Shown here: positions 1-5,888 of the stretch, piece by piece
How the letters are laid out: each line of letters opens with the position of its first letter
How positions within the stretch are numbered: the first letter of the stretch is position 1
Source: Syntrophobacterales bacterium
Lineage (GTDB): Bacteria > Desulfobacterota > Syntrophobacteria > BM002
DNA length: 6,170 nt
Assembly: GCA_030613915.1 (NCBI GenBank)
Contig: JAUWKY010000154.1
Span: 1-6,170, forward strand
Direction of reading: 5' to 3'
Made by a program: the position numbers and the translations under genes
Notes under the pieces: model-generated
The model's input: the letters and a program-made list of their open reading frames with translations, nothing else
The model's database searches: none
Told to the model about the DNA's origin: nothing

Positions 1-2
1 TG

Positions 3-23
3 TTCGATATTCGATATTCAATA
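3..23. repeat. Heptamer tandem array, TTCGATA x3
   Basis: Two exact copies of TTCGATA (3-9, 10-16) are followed by a one-mismatch copy TTCAATA (17-23). The array lies at the window edge and may extend further left. It has the same 7-nt period as four other arrays in this window, with a different unit. No coding role is visible; it is probably an intergenic short-sequence repeat. Confidence 0.7.
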
Positions 24-115
24 CACGTCTAAATTGACTTGACCTCTCAAGTTAGAGCTTATGCCCCTGGGCGGAAAACGACCTTATATGAGAATGCTCT
101 TCGCGGCGTTTTTCC

Positions 116-171
116 CTGCCTGCTGCCCACTGCCCCCTGCTTGCTGCCCCCTGCCCACTGCTTGCTGTCTA
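116..171. repeat. Heptamer tandem array, CTGCYYN x8
   Basis: Eight consecutive 7-nt units start with CTG, and the first seven start with CTGC: CTGCCTG at 116, CTGCCCA at 123, CTGCCCC at 130, CTGCTTG at 137, CTGCCCC at 144, CTGCCCA at 151, CTGCTTG at 158 and a diverged CTGTCTA at 165. Units 2-4 and 5-7 use the same three variants in different order, suggesting duplication within the array. The strand is strongly pyrimidine-rich. The array lies outside any gene, upstream of the candidate livK promoter. It resembles heptanucleotide STRR repeats known from cyanobacteria and similar repeats in other bacteria (family recollection, not searched). Confidence 0.85.
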
Positions 172-193
172 ATGTCCTCTCTCAATTAAATCA

Positions 194-222
194 TTGAAAA
201 AGTATTGGCTCTATGCTAAAAA
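194..222 (+). promoter_or_regulatory. Candidate sigma70 promoter for livK
   Basis: TTGAAA at 194-199 (5 of 6 to the -35 consensus) is separated by 17 nt from TAAAAA at 217-222 (4 of 6 to the -10 consensus), in the AT-rich part of the leader. Transcription would begin near 229, leaving a 5' leader of roughly 135 nt before livK. It is the best-spaced pair I found upstream of livK, but AT-rich DNA gives such matches by chance, so this is tentative. Confidence 0.3.
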
Positions 223-344
223 TCTCACATATTTTTTGAGTCGTAGGATCCCCATTACTTTGAAAGCACAGGTTCTGACCCGGAAGTCCCACATTTGGCT
301 TTTCAGTTGGGCTGTACTTTCGTTATTAAATCAACACATTAAAT

Positions 345-357
345 GGAGAAGGGGAGG
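345..357 (+). promoter_or_regulatory. livK ribosome binding site, decides the start
   Basis: The purine run GGAGAAGGGGAGG occupies 345-357. Three in-frame ATGs lie at 343, 358 and 364. The one at 343 overlaps this run and would have no Shine-Dalgarno of its own. GGGGAGG (351-357) lies 6 nt before the ATG at 364 and abuts the one at 358. This favours 364, which also gives a classical signal peptide beginning MKKR. Confidence 0.7.
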
Positions 358-363
358 ATGGCC

Positions 364-1536
364 ATGAAGAAGAGGTTCATTTTTGTTGTTTCGTGTCTGG
401 TGATCTGTCTTATTTTTGCGCCTTCGGTCTGGAGTAAGTCAAAGACCATCAAGATCGGTATCAACGCCCCCATGACGGGCGATATCCCCAAAGTGGGAGA
501 GGGCACAAAGTTCGCAGCCCAGATGTGGCTGGAGGACATCAACAAAGCCGGTGGTCTCAAGGTTGGAAAGAAAAAGTACAAGGTCGAATTGGTTATTGAA
601 GACAACGAGTCCAAGGCTGAGTCGGCGGTAAAGGGCACTACCAAGATGATTGTTGAGGACGAAGTTCTGGCTATTGTCGGACCCCAGTCCTCCAAACAGG
701 CGGTACCTGCAGGCTCTGTGGCCAACGTCTACAGAACACCCATGATTAGCCCATGGTCCACAAATCCGGATACTACCAAAGACCGCCCGTATGTTTTCCG
801 AGGCTGCTTCCTCGATCCCTTTCAGGGGCCGGTTTTGGCCAATTTCATCACCCAAGAGTTCCTTTTCACTAAAGCCGCGGTTTTGTATGACGTGGCAAGT
901 GACTATCCCAAGGGATTGGCCGAGTTCTTCAGACAGGCCTGGGAAAAGCTCCATGGCCCGGGCTCTGTGGTGGCCTATGAAAGCTTCACAACAAAAGACA
1001 CAGATTTCAGCTCCCAGTTGACCAAGATCAATCGGTCTGGAGCCGAAGTACTGTTCACCCCCCAGTACTACAATGAGGTGGCCTTGATCGTGCAGCAGGC
1101 CCACGAATTGGGCTGGAGCAAACCCATCGTCGGCAGTGATAGTTGGGGTTCGGCCGAGACCGTTAAACTCTGCGGCAAAGACTGTTACGGCCTCTTCTTC
1201 AGCACCCATTATGCTTCTGCCGGTGCTACGGGCGCCACCAAGGCTTTCATCGATCGTTACAACAAGACCTACGGGTACGTACCCGACGATGTGGGCGCTT
1301 TGACCTGGGACTCTTTGCACATTGTTCAGCAGGCCATCGAGAATTGTGGCAACATTACCGGAAAAATCGAGAAGGATCGCCAGTGTGTTCGTGACGCCAT
1401 GGCCAAGATCAAAGCATTCGACGGCATCACAGGTAAGATGACCTTCACCGAAGAGGGCGACCCACTGAAGTGTGCCGTCATTGTTAAGATCAGCGACAAA
1501 GGAGAGTTCGAGTTTTTCAAATCTGTCTGCCCGTAG
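364..1536 (+). CDS. livK: Branched-chain amino acid ABC transporter, periplasmic binding protein (LivK/LivJ type)
   Basis: This is the periplasmic receptor that captures leucine, isoleucine, valine or a related ligand and delivers it to LivHM. From the ATG at 364 the product is 390 aa, normal for the family; ATG 358 or 343 would add 2 or 7 residues. The N-terminus is a Sec signal peptide (MKKR, hydrophobic core to about residue 20), with probable cleavage near residue 24 (VWS/KS). There is no convincing lipobox, so it should be soluble. The type I periplasmic-binding fold (Peripla_BP_6) is evident from KIGINAPMTGD (about 30-40), an IVGPQSS loop (104-110), ISPWSTNP (128-135) and QYYNEVA (234-240). 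By eye against E. coli LivJ, S109/S110, T133, Y181 and D258 fall at ligand-contact positions, with D258 in place of the amino-group-binding Glu. The mature protein has seven cysteines, including a CGKDC motif (270-274), more than typical LivJ/LivK. The exact ligand cannot be fixed from sequence. Confidence 0.93.
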   Translation: MKKRFIFVVSCLVICLIFAPSVWSKSKTIKIGINAPMTGDIPKVGEGTKFAAQMWLEDINKAGGLKVGKKKYKVELVIEDNESKAESAVKGTTKMIVEDEVLAIVGPQSSKQAVPAGSVANVYRTPMISPWSTNPDTTKDRPYVFRGCFLDPFQGPVLANFITQEFLFTKAAVLYDVASDYPKGLAEFFRQAWEKLHGPGSVVAYESFTTKDTDFSSQLTKINRSGAEVLFTPQYYNEVALIVQQAHELGWSKPIVGSDSWGSAETVKLCGKDCYGLFFSTHYASAGATGATKAFIDRYNKTYGYVPDDVGALTWDSLHIVQQAIENCGNITGKIEKDRQCVRDAMAKIKAFDGITGKMTFTEEGDPLKCAVIVKISDKGEFEFFKSVCP

Positions 1537-1584
1537 ACTGGAGTTGCGAGCTAAAGCTAGCTGGAAAAGAGTCTTAACTCCAGT
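1537..1584 (+). other. Nested inverted repeat directly after the livK stop codon
   Basis: ACTGGAGTT (1537-1545) and AACTCCAGT (1576-1584) form a perfect 9-bp stem that begins at the base after the livK TAG. Inside its 30-nt loop a second stem, AGCTA (1549-1553) with TAGCT (1558-1562), closes a 4-nt loop. There is no T-run, so this is not itself an intrinsic terminator. Its place between stop codon and terminator suggests a 3'-end stabilising structure for a monocistronic livK transcript (inference). Confidence 0.55.
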
Positions 1585-1609
1585 GAATACAAGTAGTTTG
1601 AAGGAAGCG

Positions 1610-1643
1610 GGCCAGGGCTAAGAGCCCTGGCCTCGTTTTCTTT
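1610..1643 (+). terminator. Rho-independent terminator between livK and livH
   Basis: A perfect 10-bp GC-rich stem, GGCCAGGGCT (1610-1619) with AGCCCTGGCC (1623-1632), closes a 3-nt AAG loop. A T-rich tract TTTTCTTT follows at 1636-1643. This is the strongest terminator signature in the window and lies 73 nt after the livK stop. It should end most livK transcripts, so that binding protein is made in excess over the permease and ATPase subunits, a known need in binding-protein transporters. Confidence 0.85.
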
Positions 1644-1942
1644 AAAGATCAAGGGAACATTTCACTCCCCCCTCGCCTTTTCCCTGTTGAATGAGATAGT
1701 ACATTTGATAGGGCAGGCCCTTTTTCCCCATGCCGCAGACAGGGAGTTAAAACAGCTACTTGGGCCCCGGTATGCTGAGGGAAGAGGGTTGCGGCCGTGA
1801 GCGACTCGACCTGAGGACTTCGAGTGAGCCTCCGTTTGGCCCGAGCCTTTCGGCAGTGAGCTCAAGGCCGAACTGCTCACGGCCGAGGGCAGCCAGCGGA
1901 TGGGCTGGGGGAGGTTTGAAGTGTTGAAAGCAAGGAGCGCAT
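1644..1942 (+). other. Gene-free leader of livH
   Basis: About 300 nt separate the terminator from livH. No protein family is recognisable on either strand; open frames on the minus strand here are low-complexity and have no ribosome binding site I can support. The right half carries the structured element at 1792-1885 and two purine-rich Shine-Dalgarno-like runs (1907-1914 and 1932-1937). I found no well-spaced -35/-10 pair, so whether livHMGF has its own promoter here is undecided. Confidence 0.5.
1792..1885 (+). other. GC-rich structured RNA-like element in the livH leader
   Basis: CGGCCGTGAGC (1792-1802) and GCTCACGGCCG (1875-1885) form a perfect 11-bp helix enclosing 72 nt. Inside, ACTCGA (1804-1809) pairs with TCGAGT (1820-1825), and either CCGA (1841-1844) with TCGG (1850-1853) or GCCTT (1845-1849) with AAGGC (1864-1868) can form a second arm, so a multibranch fold is possible. 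GTGAGC occurs three times (1797-1802, 1824-1829, 1856-1861) against a single GCTCAC (1875-1880), which allows alternative pairings. It ends 57 nt before livH. It matches no riboswitch class I recognise; it may be a cis-regulatory RNA or a decayed palindromic repeat. Confidence 0.45.
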
Positions 1943-1992
1943 GTGGTGACATATTTCTTGCAGAACCTGATCAACGCTCTTCAGTGGGGTAG
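1921..1992 (+). CDS. Possible 23-codon upstream ORF overlapping the livH start
   Basis: A GTG at 1921 is preceded at 6 nt by a strong Shine-Dalgarno-like run GGGGGAGG (1907-1914). It opens a 23-codon frame ending at TAG 1990-1992, overlapping the livH start in another frame. The peptide is not rich in leucine, isoleucine or valine, so it is not an obvious attenuator leader. It could influence livH initiation by placing ribosomes over the livH start, but it may equally be fortuitous. Confidence 0.15.
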   Translation: MLKARSACGDIFLAEPDQRSSVG

Positions 1993-2869
1993 TTTCTATG
2001 CCTTGATCGCCCTGGGTTACTCCATGGTGTATGGCGTCCTGATGCTCTTCAATTTTGCTCATGGCGACATTTTTATGGTCGGAGCTTACATTGGTTTCGG
2101 GGTTGCCACCGGGCTGGTGTCCCTGGCTTCCATGGGAGCCCTTGCACTACCCAACTGGTTGATTCTGGTATTGACCATCCTCATTTCCATGTTCTTGACT
2201 TCCTTCGTGGGCATGATTGTGGAGCGGGTGGGCTACAGGCCTCTGAGAGAAGCACCGAGAGCTTCAGCTGCAATCACCGGTCTGATGATCGGCATCATCC
2301 TGGAGACCGGCAACCTGGCCATTCTCGGGGCCAGGCGGGTAAGATTTCCTACCTTGATCCAGTCAACCACTTACAATCTGGGCGGTGTTTTTGTTACCAA
2401 TAAGAAAATCATGATCGTTGTTGTCTCTATTGCACTCATGTATGCTCTCCATCTGTTTGTGCGCAAGACCCGGTGGGGAATGGCCATGCGAGCGATGGCC
2501 TTTGACACCGTGGTTGTTCCCCTTCTGGGAGTTCCCGTCAACAACATAGCGCGTATGACTTTTGCCATCGGTTCGGCTCTGGCAGCCGTGGCAGGGATAC
2601 TCTTCGGGGTGGCCTATCCTGTTCTGGACCCTTACATGGGGATTATATTCGGCTGGAAGGCCTTTGTGGCTGCCATTCTGGGAGGAAGAGGCTCCATTCT
2701 CGGGGCTTGCTTGGCTGGCTTTCTACTCGGATTCATTGAGATCTTTGTAGTGATGATCTTCCCGTCAACCCTACGGGATTTCATCGCTTACTCAATCATT
2801 TTGCTGATTTTGGCCTTCAGACCCCACGGCTTTTTCGGAGAGCCTTACAGTGCACGTCTAAGATTATAA
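1943..2869 (+). CDS. livH: Branched-chain amino acid ABC transporter, permease LivH
   Basis: This is one of the two inner-membrane channel subunits of the Liv importer, pairing with LivM. The 308-aa product has the usual LivH length and about eight hydrophobic segments (roughly 11-33, 43-63, 73-93, 108-128, 155-173, 205-224, 238-262, 265-292). Family hallmarks are ALGYSMVYGV followed by NFAHGD (23-42), RPLREAPR (99-106), the cytoplasmic coupling region TRWGMAMRAMAFD (176-188) with LLGV after it, and GWKAFVAAILGGRGS (237-251). The start is GTG at 1943, 5 nt after AAGGAG (1932-1937); the adjacent GTG at 1946 would sit 8 nt from the same site and is an equal alternative. An ATG at 1941 is out of frame and meets a stop two codons later. 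livM follows after 27 nt. Confidence 0.95.
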   Translation: MVTYFLQNLINALQWGSFYALIALGYSMVYGVLMLFNFAHGDIFMVGAYIGFGVATGLVSLASMGALALPNWLILVLTILISMFLTSFVGMIVERVGYRPLREAPRASAAITGLMIGIILETGNLAILGARRVRFPTLIQSTTYNLGGVFVTNKKIMIVVVSIALMYALHLFVRKTRWGMAMRAMAFDTVVVPLLGVPVNNIARMTFAIGSALAAVAGILFGVAYPVLDPYMGIIFGWKAFVAAILGGRGSILGACLAGFLLGFIEIFVVMIFPSTLRDFIAYSIILLILAFRPHGFFGEPYSARLRL

Positions 2870-2896
2870 GCTGAGCAGCTTCACCTTGTCTGGGAG

Positions 2897-4225
2897 ATGC
2901 GGGGGCGACCCCGGAATAACGAGAAACTGGTGGTGGAAATAAGTAGCGGCAATTTGCCCGAGAAGAAGACACTCTCAGACCGCATCAGGGATTCCTTTTC
3001 TCAGGTTCCCCTGCTGGCATGGCTATGTGGCATTCTGGTGGCGGTCTTGCTTGAACGCTTTCTGGGCGATCCGTTCACGGAACTCTTGGGCCTGCCCAAA
3101 ATTCCGGCACTTTTTGGCGCCCTAACTATTCTCAGAAAACCTCTCCTTATCCCCGGCACCATGGCATTCTTGTTGCTGATATATATTTTGCCAATCATCA
3201 TTGTCCTCCGGCTGTGTGGTCCAGTATTGAATAGACTAGCGGGCTGGCTTTTCAATTTATCCTCCGCTGTATCTGTGGTAATCCACCTCGGCCTATTATA
3301 CGGTATTTTGTATTTGTGGTCTGACATCAGCGGTTACCGGCTCCTCACCCTCAAGCTCACTTTCATTGCTGTCATTGTCACCTTGAGCCTCAACGTGATC
3401 AATGGCTACATGGGAGAGTTCTCATGTTCTCATCCCGGGTTCATGGCCCTGGGCGCCTATTCTGCTTCGATCTTCACCCTCCTTTTCTTTGTTGACGACA
3501 AAGTGTTCGGATCTGCTCTTCTTCCTGAGTTCCTGGGGCCGTTTCTGTTCCCTGTCGCCCTGATCTTTGGCGGACTCGTCGCTGCTATCGGTGCGATTGC
3601 TATCGCAGTTCCTTCCTTCAGAACCAGAGGTGACTACCTGGCAATCATCTCCCTGGCGTTTATGTTCATCGTCAAGAGTTTGATCGAGAATCTAGAATTC
3701 GTCCGCGGGCCTCGAGGCTTGAGCAACCAGCCCAATTATGTCGATCTGCCTACAGTTTTCCTTTGGACCGTAGCCGCTGTATGGATTATTAACAACTTTG
3801 TTCGCTCCACCACAGGGAAAGCCCTTAACGCCGTTCGAGACGACGAAATGGCAGCGGATGCCATGACCGTCAACACCAGACGCACCAAAATTGTGGCTTT
3901 TCTGTTTGCGGCCTTTTGGGCCGGTGTTGCCGGCGGGCTGTTTGCTCACGTGCTCCGGTATGTTAACCCTAGTACCTTCGGTATCCAGAAACTCGCTGAG
4001 GTTCTAGCCATGGTCTATTTTGGCGGCCTGAACTCCGTCTACGGTTCCATTGTTGGCGCCGTAAGCTTGAGTCTTCTCGGTGAGGCTTTGCGGCCATTGG
4101 AAATCTTCAAATGGATCATCATCCCTCTCCTGCTTATCCTGGTGATGATTTATCGGCCCACTGGGTTGATTGCCTTTAAGGAATTCAATGTGATGAATCT
4201 GATTAGCCCGAAAAGAAGAAAGTAG
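2897..4225 (+). CDS. livM: Branched-chain amino acid ABC transporter, permease LivM
   Basis: This is the second inner-membrane channel subunit of the Liv importer. The 442-aa product belongs to the long LivM form (E. coli LivM is about 425 aa), with extra N-terminal membrane segments (about 38-56, 86-108, 120-141) before the conserved core. Core motifs are GEFSCSHPGFMALGAY (173-188), PSFRTRGDYLAIISLAF (239-255), FVRGPRGL (268-275), GKALNAVRDDEMAADAM (307-323) and FGGLNSVYGSIVGA (375-388). The first is a variant of the common GQ(L/I)S(L/F)GHAAF. The start is uncertain: ATG 2897 is the first start after the upstream in-frame stop, but its only Shine-Dalgarno-like sequence, GGGAG (2892-2896), abuts it. 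GTG 2930 and 2933 are alternatives that would drop 11 or 12 polar residues. Poor initiation spacing suggests translational coupling to livH. Confidence 0.94.
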   Translation: MRGRPRNNEKLVVEISSGNLPEKKTLSDRIRDSFSQVPLLAWLCGILVAVLLERFLGDPFTELLGLPKIPALFGALTILRKPLLIPGTMAFLLLIYILPIIIVLRLCGPVLNRLAGWLFNLSSAVSVVIHLGLLYGILYLWSDISGYRLLTLKLTFIAVIVTLSLNVINGYMGEFSCSHPGFMALGAYSASIFTLLFFVDDKVFGSALLPEFLGPFLFPVALIFGGLVAAIGAIAIAVPSFRTRGDYLAIISLAFMFIVKSLIENLEFVRGPRGLSNQPNYVDLPTVFLWTVAAVWIINNFVRSTTGKALNAVRDDEMAADAMTVNTRRTKIVAFLFAAFWAGVAGGLFAHVLRYVNPSTFGIQKLAEVLAMVYFGGLNSVYGSIVGAVSLSLLGEALRPLEIFKWIIIPLLLILVMIYRPTGLIAFKEFNVMNLISPKRRK

Positions 4226-4227
4226 GA

Positions 4228-4262
4228 GATTGCAGATTTAAGAATGCGGATTGCGGAATTCC
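4228..4262. repeat. Heptamer tandem array, GATTGCG-like x5
   Basis: Five 7-nt units follow two bases after the livM stop: GATTGCA (4228), GATTTAA (4235), GAATGCG (4242), GATTGCG (4249) and GAATTCC (4256). The consensus is close to GATTGCG, which is one base from GATTTCG, the reverse complement of the array at 4300-4327. The two arrays can therefore pair: CGGATT (4247-4252) with AATCCG (4303-4308), and GAATT (4256-4260) with AATTC (4296-4300). Units are diverged, so this array is less certain than its partner. Confidence 0.6.
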
Positions 4263-4299
4263 TAATTAGTTTTCCCTTTGTATCTTTTTATTTTCAATT

Positions 4300-4327
4300 C
4301 GAAATCCGAAATCCGAAATCCGAAATT
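4300..4327. repeat. Heptamer tandem array, CGAAATC x4
   Basis: Three perfect copies of CGAAATC (4300, 4307, 4314) and one with a final mismatch, CGAAATT (4321-4327), lie in the livM-livG gap. It is oriented opposite to the array at 4228-4262, giving an imperfect inverted repeat with an AT-rich loop of about 35 nt. A transcript through the gap could form a hairpin that marks off livHM from livGF. No gene lies in this 179-nt gap; the rest of it (4328-4404) shows nothing recognisable apart from a weak ribosome binding site for livG. Confidence 0.85.
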
Positions 4328-4404
4328 TTACCCCACTGGTCGGCTAACAGACGAAACCGCCAGACCACCTCTTTGGGACATTTGGCGTAGAGACCGAGTA
4401 CAAC

Positions 4405-5175
4405 ATGCCATTGCTTCAGATTAATAATATGAGCCATGATTTCGGCGGACTACGGGCTGTCAATAACTACAATCTCGAGATCGAACCCGGACAGATCAGG
4501 GGTCTGATCGGGCCCAATGGAGCAGGTAAGACCACCGTCTTTAATCTGGTAAGCGGCATTTACACGCCAACTGAGGGTGATATCCTGCTGAATGGGCAGT
4601 CTATCGTGGGGCTGAAACCTTACCAGATCGCCACCCTGGGTCTGGGCAGAACTTTCCAGAACCTCCGTCTGTGGCGACATATGAGTGTCCTTGATCATGT
4701 CAAAATGGCCCAGTACTCGAAGATTAGCTACGGGTTATTGGGCGCCTTCTTTGGTACACCTAAGCGCCGCAGAGAAGAAGCGGAGATTGAAGAGAAAGCC
4801 TACGGTCTTTTGAAGCTGGTGGGTGTGGCGGACCTGGCGGATCAGCTGGTTGTCAATCTTCCCTACGGTGACCAGCGACGGGTGGAGATGGCCAGAGCTC
4901 TCGCTACAGAGCCTCGGGTATTGTTTCTGGATGAGCCCACCGCGGGGATGAACCCCGAAGAACTCATCCAGATGATGGAGATTGTCCGGCTAGTCCACCG
5001 CGAATTTGGCCTGGCGATCTTTCTCATCGAACACCGGCTAAAAGTAGTCATGGAACTCTGCGACATCATTCAGACCCTGGTTTTCGGTGAGGTTATAGCT
5101 GAGGGTTCTGCTGAGGAGATCCAAAACGATCCCAAGGTGATAGAGGCCTATTTGGGCAAGGAGACGATTCTCTGA
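4405..5175 (+). CDS. livG: Branched-chain amino acid ABC transporter, ATP-binding protein LivG
   Basis: This is a cytoplasmic ATPase that forms a heterodimer with LivF and powers LivHM. The 256-aa product is full length. Walker A GPNGAGKTT is at 36-44, the Q-loop at TFQNLRLW (83-90), the ABC signature LPYGDQRR at 152-159 (the LivG-type form of LSGGQ), Walker B VLFLDEPTAG at 172-181, and the switch histidine H210 in LIEHRLKVVM. The region 104-130 (YGLLGAFFGTP followed by a charged RRREEAEIEE) and the C-terminal end VIEAYLG are typical of LivG rather than LivF. The start ATG 4405 has only a weak GAG (4396-4398) as Shine-Dalgarno, but MPLLQINNMSHDFGGLRAV is the expected N-terminus. The gene overlaps livF by one base. 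Confidence 0.96.
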   Translation: MPLLQINNMSHDFGGLRAVNNYNLEIEPGQIRGLIGPNGAGKTTVFNLVSGIYTPTEGDILLNGQSIVGLKPYQIATLGLGRTFQNLRLWRHMSVLDHVKMAQYSKISYGLLGAFFGTPKRRREEAEIEEKAYGLLKLVGVADLADQLVVNLPYGDQRRVEMARALATEPRVLFLDEPTAGMNPEELIQMMEIVRLVHREFGLAIFLIEHRLKVVMELCDIIQTLVFGEVIAEGSAEEIQNDPKVIEAYLGKETIL

Positions 5176-5888
5176 TGTTGGTAGTGGAAAACCTGAGGGT
5201 CTCATATGGTAGGATTCGGGCCCTCCACGGCATAAACTTCAGCATTGATGAGGGCGAGATAGTATGTATTATCGGCGCCAATGGTGCCGGGAAAAGCACC
5301 AGTTTGCGCGCCATCTCCCGGATGGTCCCGGTTGAATCGGGTACCAGGATGCTCTACAAAGACGAAGACCTGCTCAGATATCCCGCCGACAAGGTGGTCA
5401 GCAAACTCGGCATATCCCACGTCCCCGAGGGAAGGCGAATTCTTGACAACTTGACGGTTATGGAAAATCTCAAACTTGCCACTTTCGCCAGAAAAGACGG
5501 TGCCCACAAAATAGAGGTAGATCTGGAGCGGGTATTTTCCATCTTTCCCCGCTTGGAAGAAAGGAGCAGCCAAAAGGGCGGACCCTTGAGCGGCGGCGAG
5601 CAGCAGATGCTGGCGATCGGCAGGGCCTTTATGAGTGGCAGGAATGTGATGTTACTCGACGAACCCTCAATGGGACTGGCGCCTTTACTGATGCTACACA
5701 TGTTCGAAGCCCTTAAAACAATCAATGAAGAGGGCACCACCATACTTCTCGTTGAACAGAATGCCCGACTGGCTCTTCAGTTTGCCAAGAGAGGCTATGT
5801 TCTAGAGCACGGCAACTTGGTGCTGGAGGGAAGCTCTGAGGAACTTCTTGCCGATCCGGAAGTGAAAAAAGCTTACCTTGGCGGCTGA
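5175..5888 (+). CDS. livF: Branched-chain amino acid ABC transporter, ATP-binding protein LivF
   Basis: This is the second cytoplasmic ATPase, partner of LivG. The 237-aa length is standard. Walker A GANGAGKST is at 34-42, the LivF-typical VPEGRRI(L/F) Q-loop region at 83-90 with NLTVMENL (92-99), ABC signature LSGGEQQMLAIGRA at 138-151, Walker B VMLLDEPSMGLAP at 158-170, and LLVEQNARLAL from about 191. Gln195 replaces the switch histidine, which is normal for LivF. ATG 5175 overlaps the livG stop (TGATG), with AAGGAG at 5158-5163, 11 nt upstream, so translation is probably coupled to livG and yields equal amounts of both ATPases. The TGA stop falls inside the heptamer array that starts at 5885. 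Confidence 0.97.
   Translation: MLVVENLRVSYGRIRALHGINFSIDEGEIVCIIGANGAGKSTSLRAISRMVPVESGTRMLYKDEDLLRYPADKVVSKLGISHVPEGRRILDNLTVMENLKLATFARKDGAHKIEVDLERVFSIFPRLEERSSQKGGPLSGGEQQMLAIGRAFMSGRNVMLLDEPSMGLAPLLMLHMFEALKTINEEGTTILLVEQNARLALQFAKRGYVLEHGNLVLEGSSEELLADPEVKKAYLGG

Larger units (their letters stand above)
24..343. other. Gene-free leader upstream of livK
   Basis: No credible coding region is seen on either strand. The stretch contains a short hairpin (37-42 ACTTGA with 47-52 TCAAGT), an eight-unit heptamer array (116-171), and an AT-rich segment from about 180 to 240 with a candidate promoter. The remainder, about 240-343, holds no repeat or structure I can support and probably serves as the livK 5' untranslated region. 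Confidence 0.6.

Noticed and set aside
116..171. CRISPR-like array
   Set aside because: The repeats are contiguous 7-mers without spacers; there are no 20-40 nt repeats and no cas genes.
364..410. Lipoprotein signal in LivK (VVSC at residues 8-11)
   Set aside because: The cysteine is too near the N-terminus to leave a hydrophobic core, and the other cysteine (residue 15) lacks a small residue before it.
439..1320. Long minus-strand open frame (293 codons) opposite livK
   Set aside because: It is antisense to a clear livK; its translation shows no family features and results from codon bias in the sense gene.
1687..1710. Promoter for livHMGF (TTGAAT and TTGATA)
   Set aside because: The spacer is only 12 nt, and no -10-like hexamer lies at 16-18 nt.
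1941..1949. ATG at 1941 as the livH start
   Set aside because: It is out of frame with livH and reads ATG TGG TGA, ending after two codons.
1662..1974. Overlapping minus-strand open frames in the livK-livH gap
   Set aside because: They have low-complexity Ser/Pro/Arg composition, no recognisable domain and no supporting ribosome binding site; the region is better explained by RNA structure.
5202..5743. Minus-strand frames opposite livF
   Set aside because: They are shadows of a well-defined ATPase gene.
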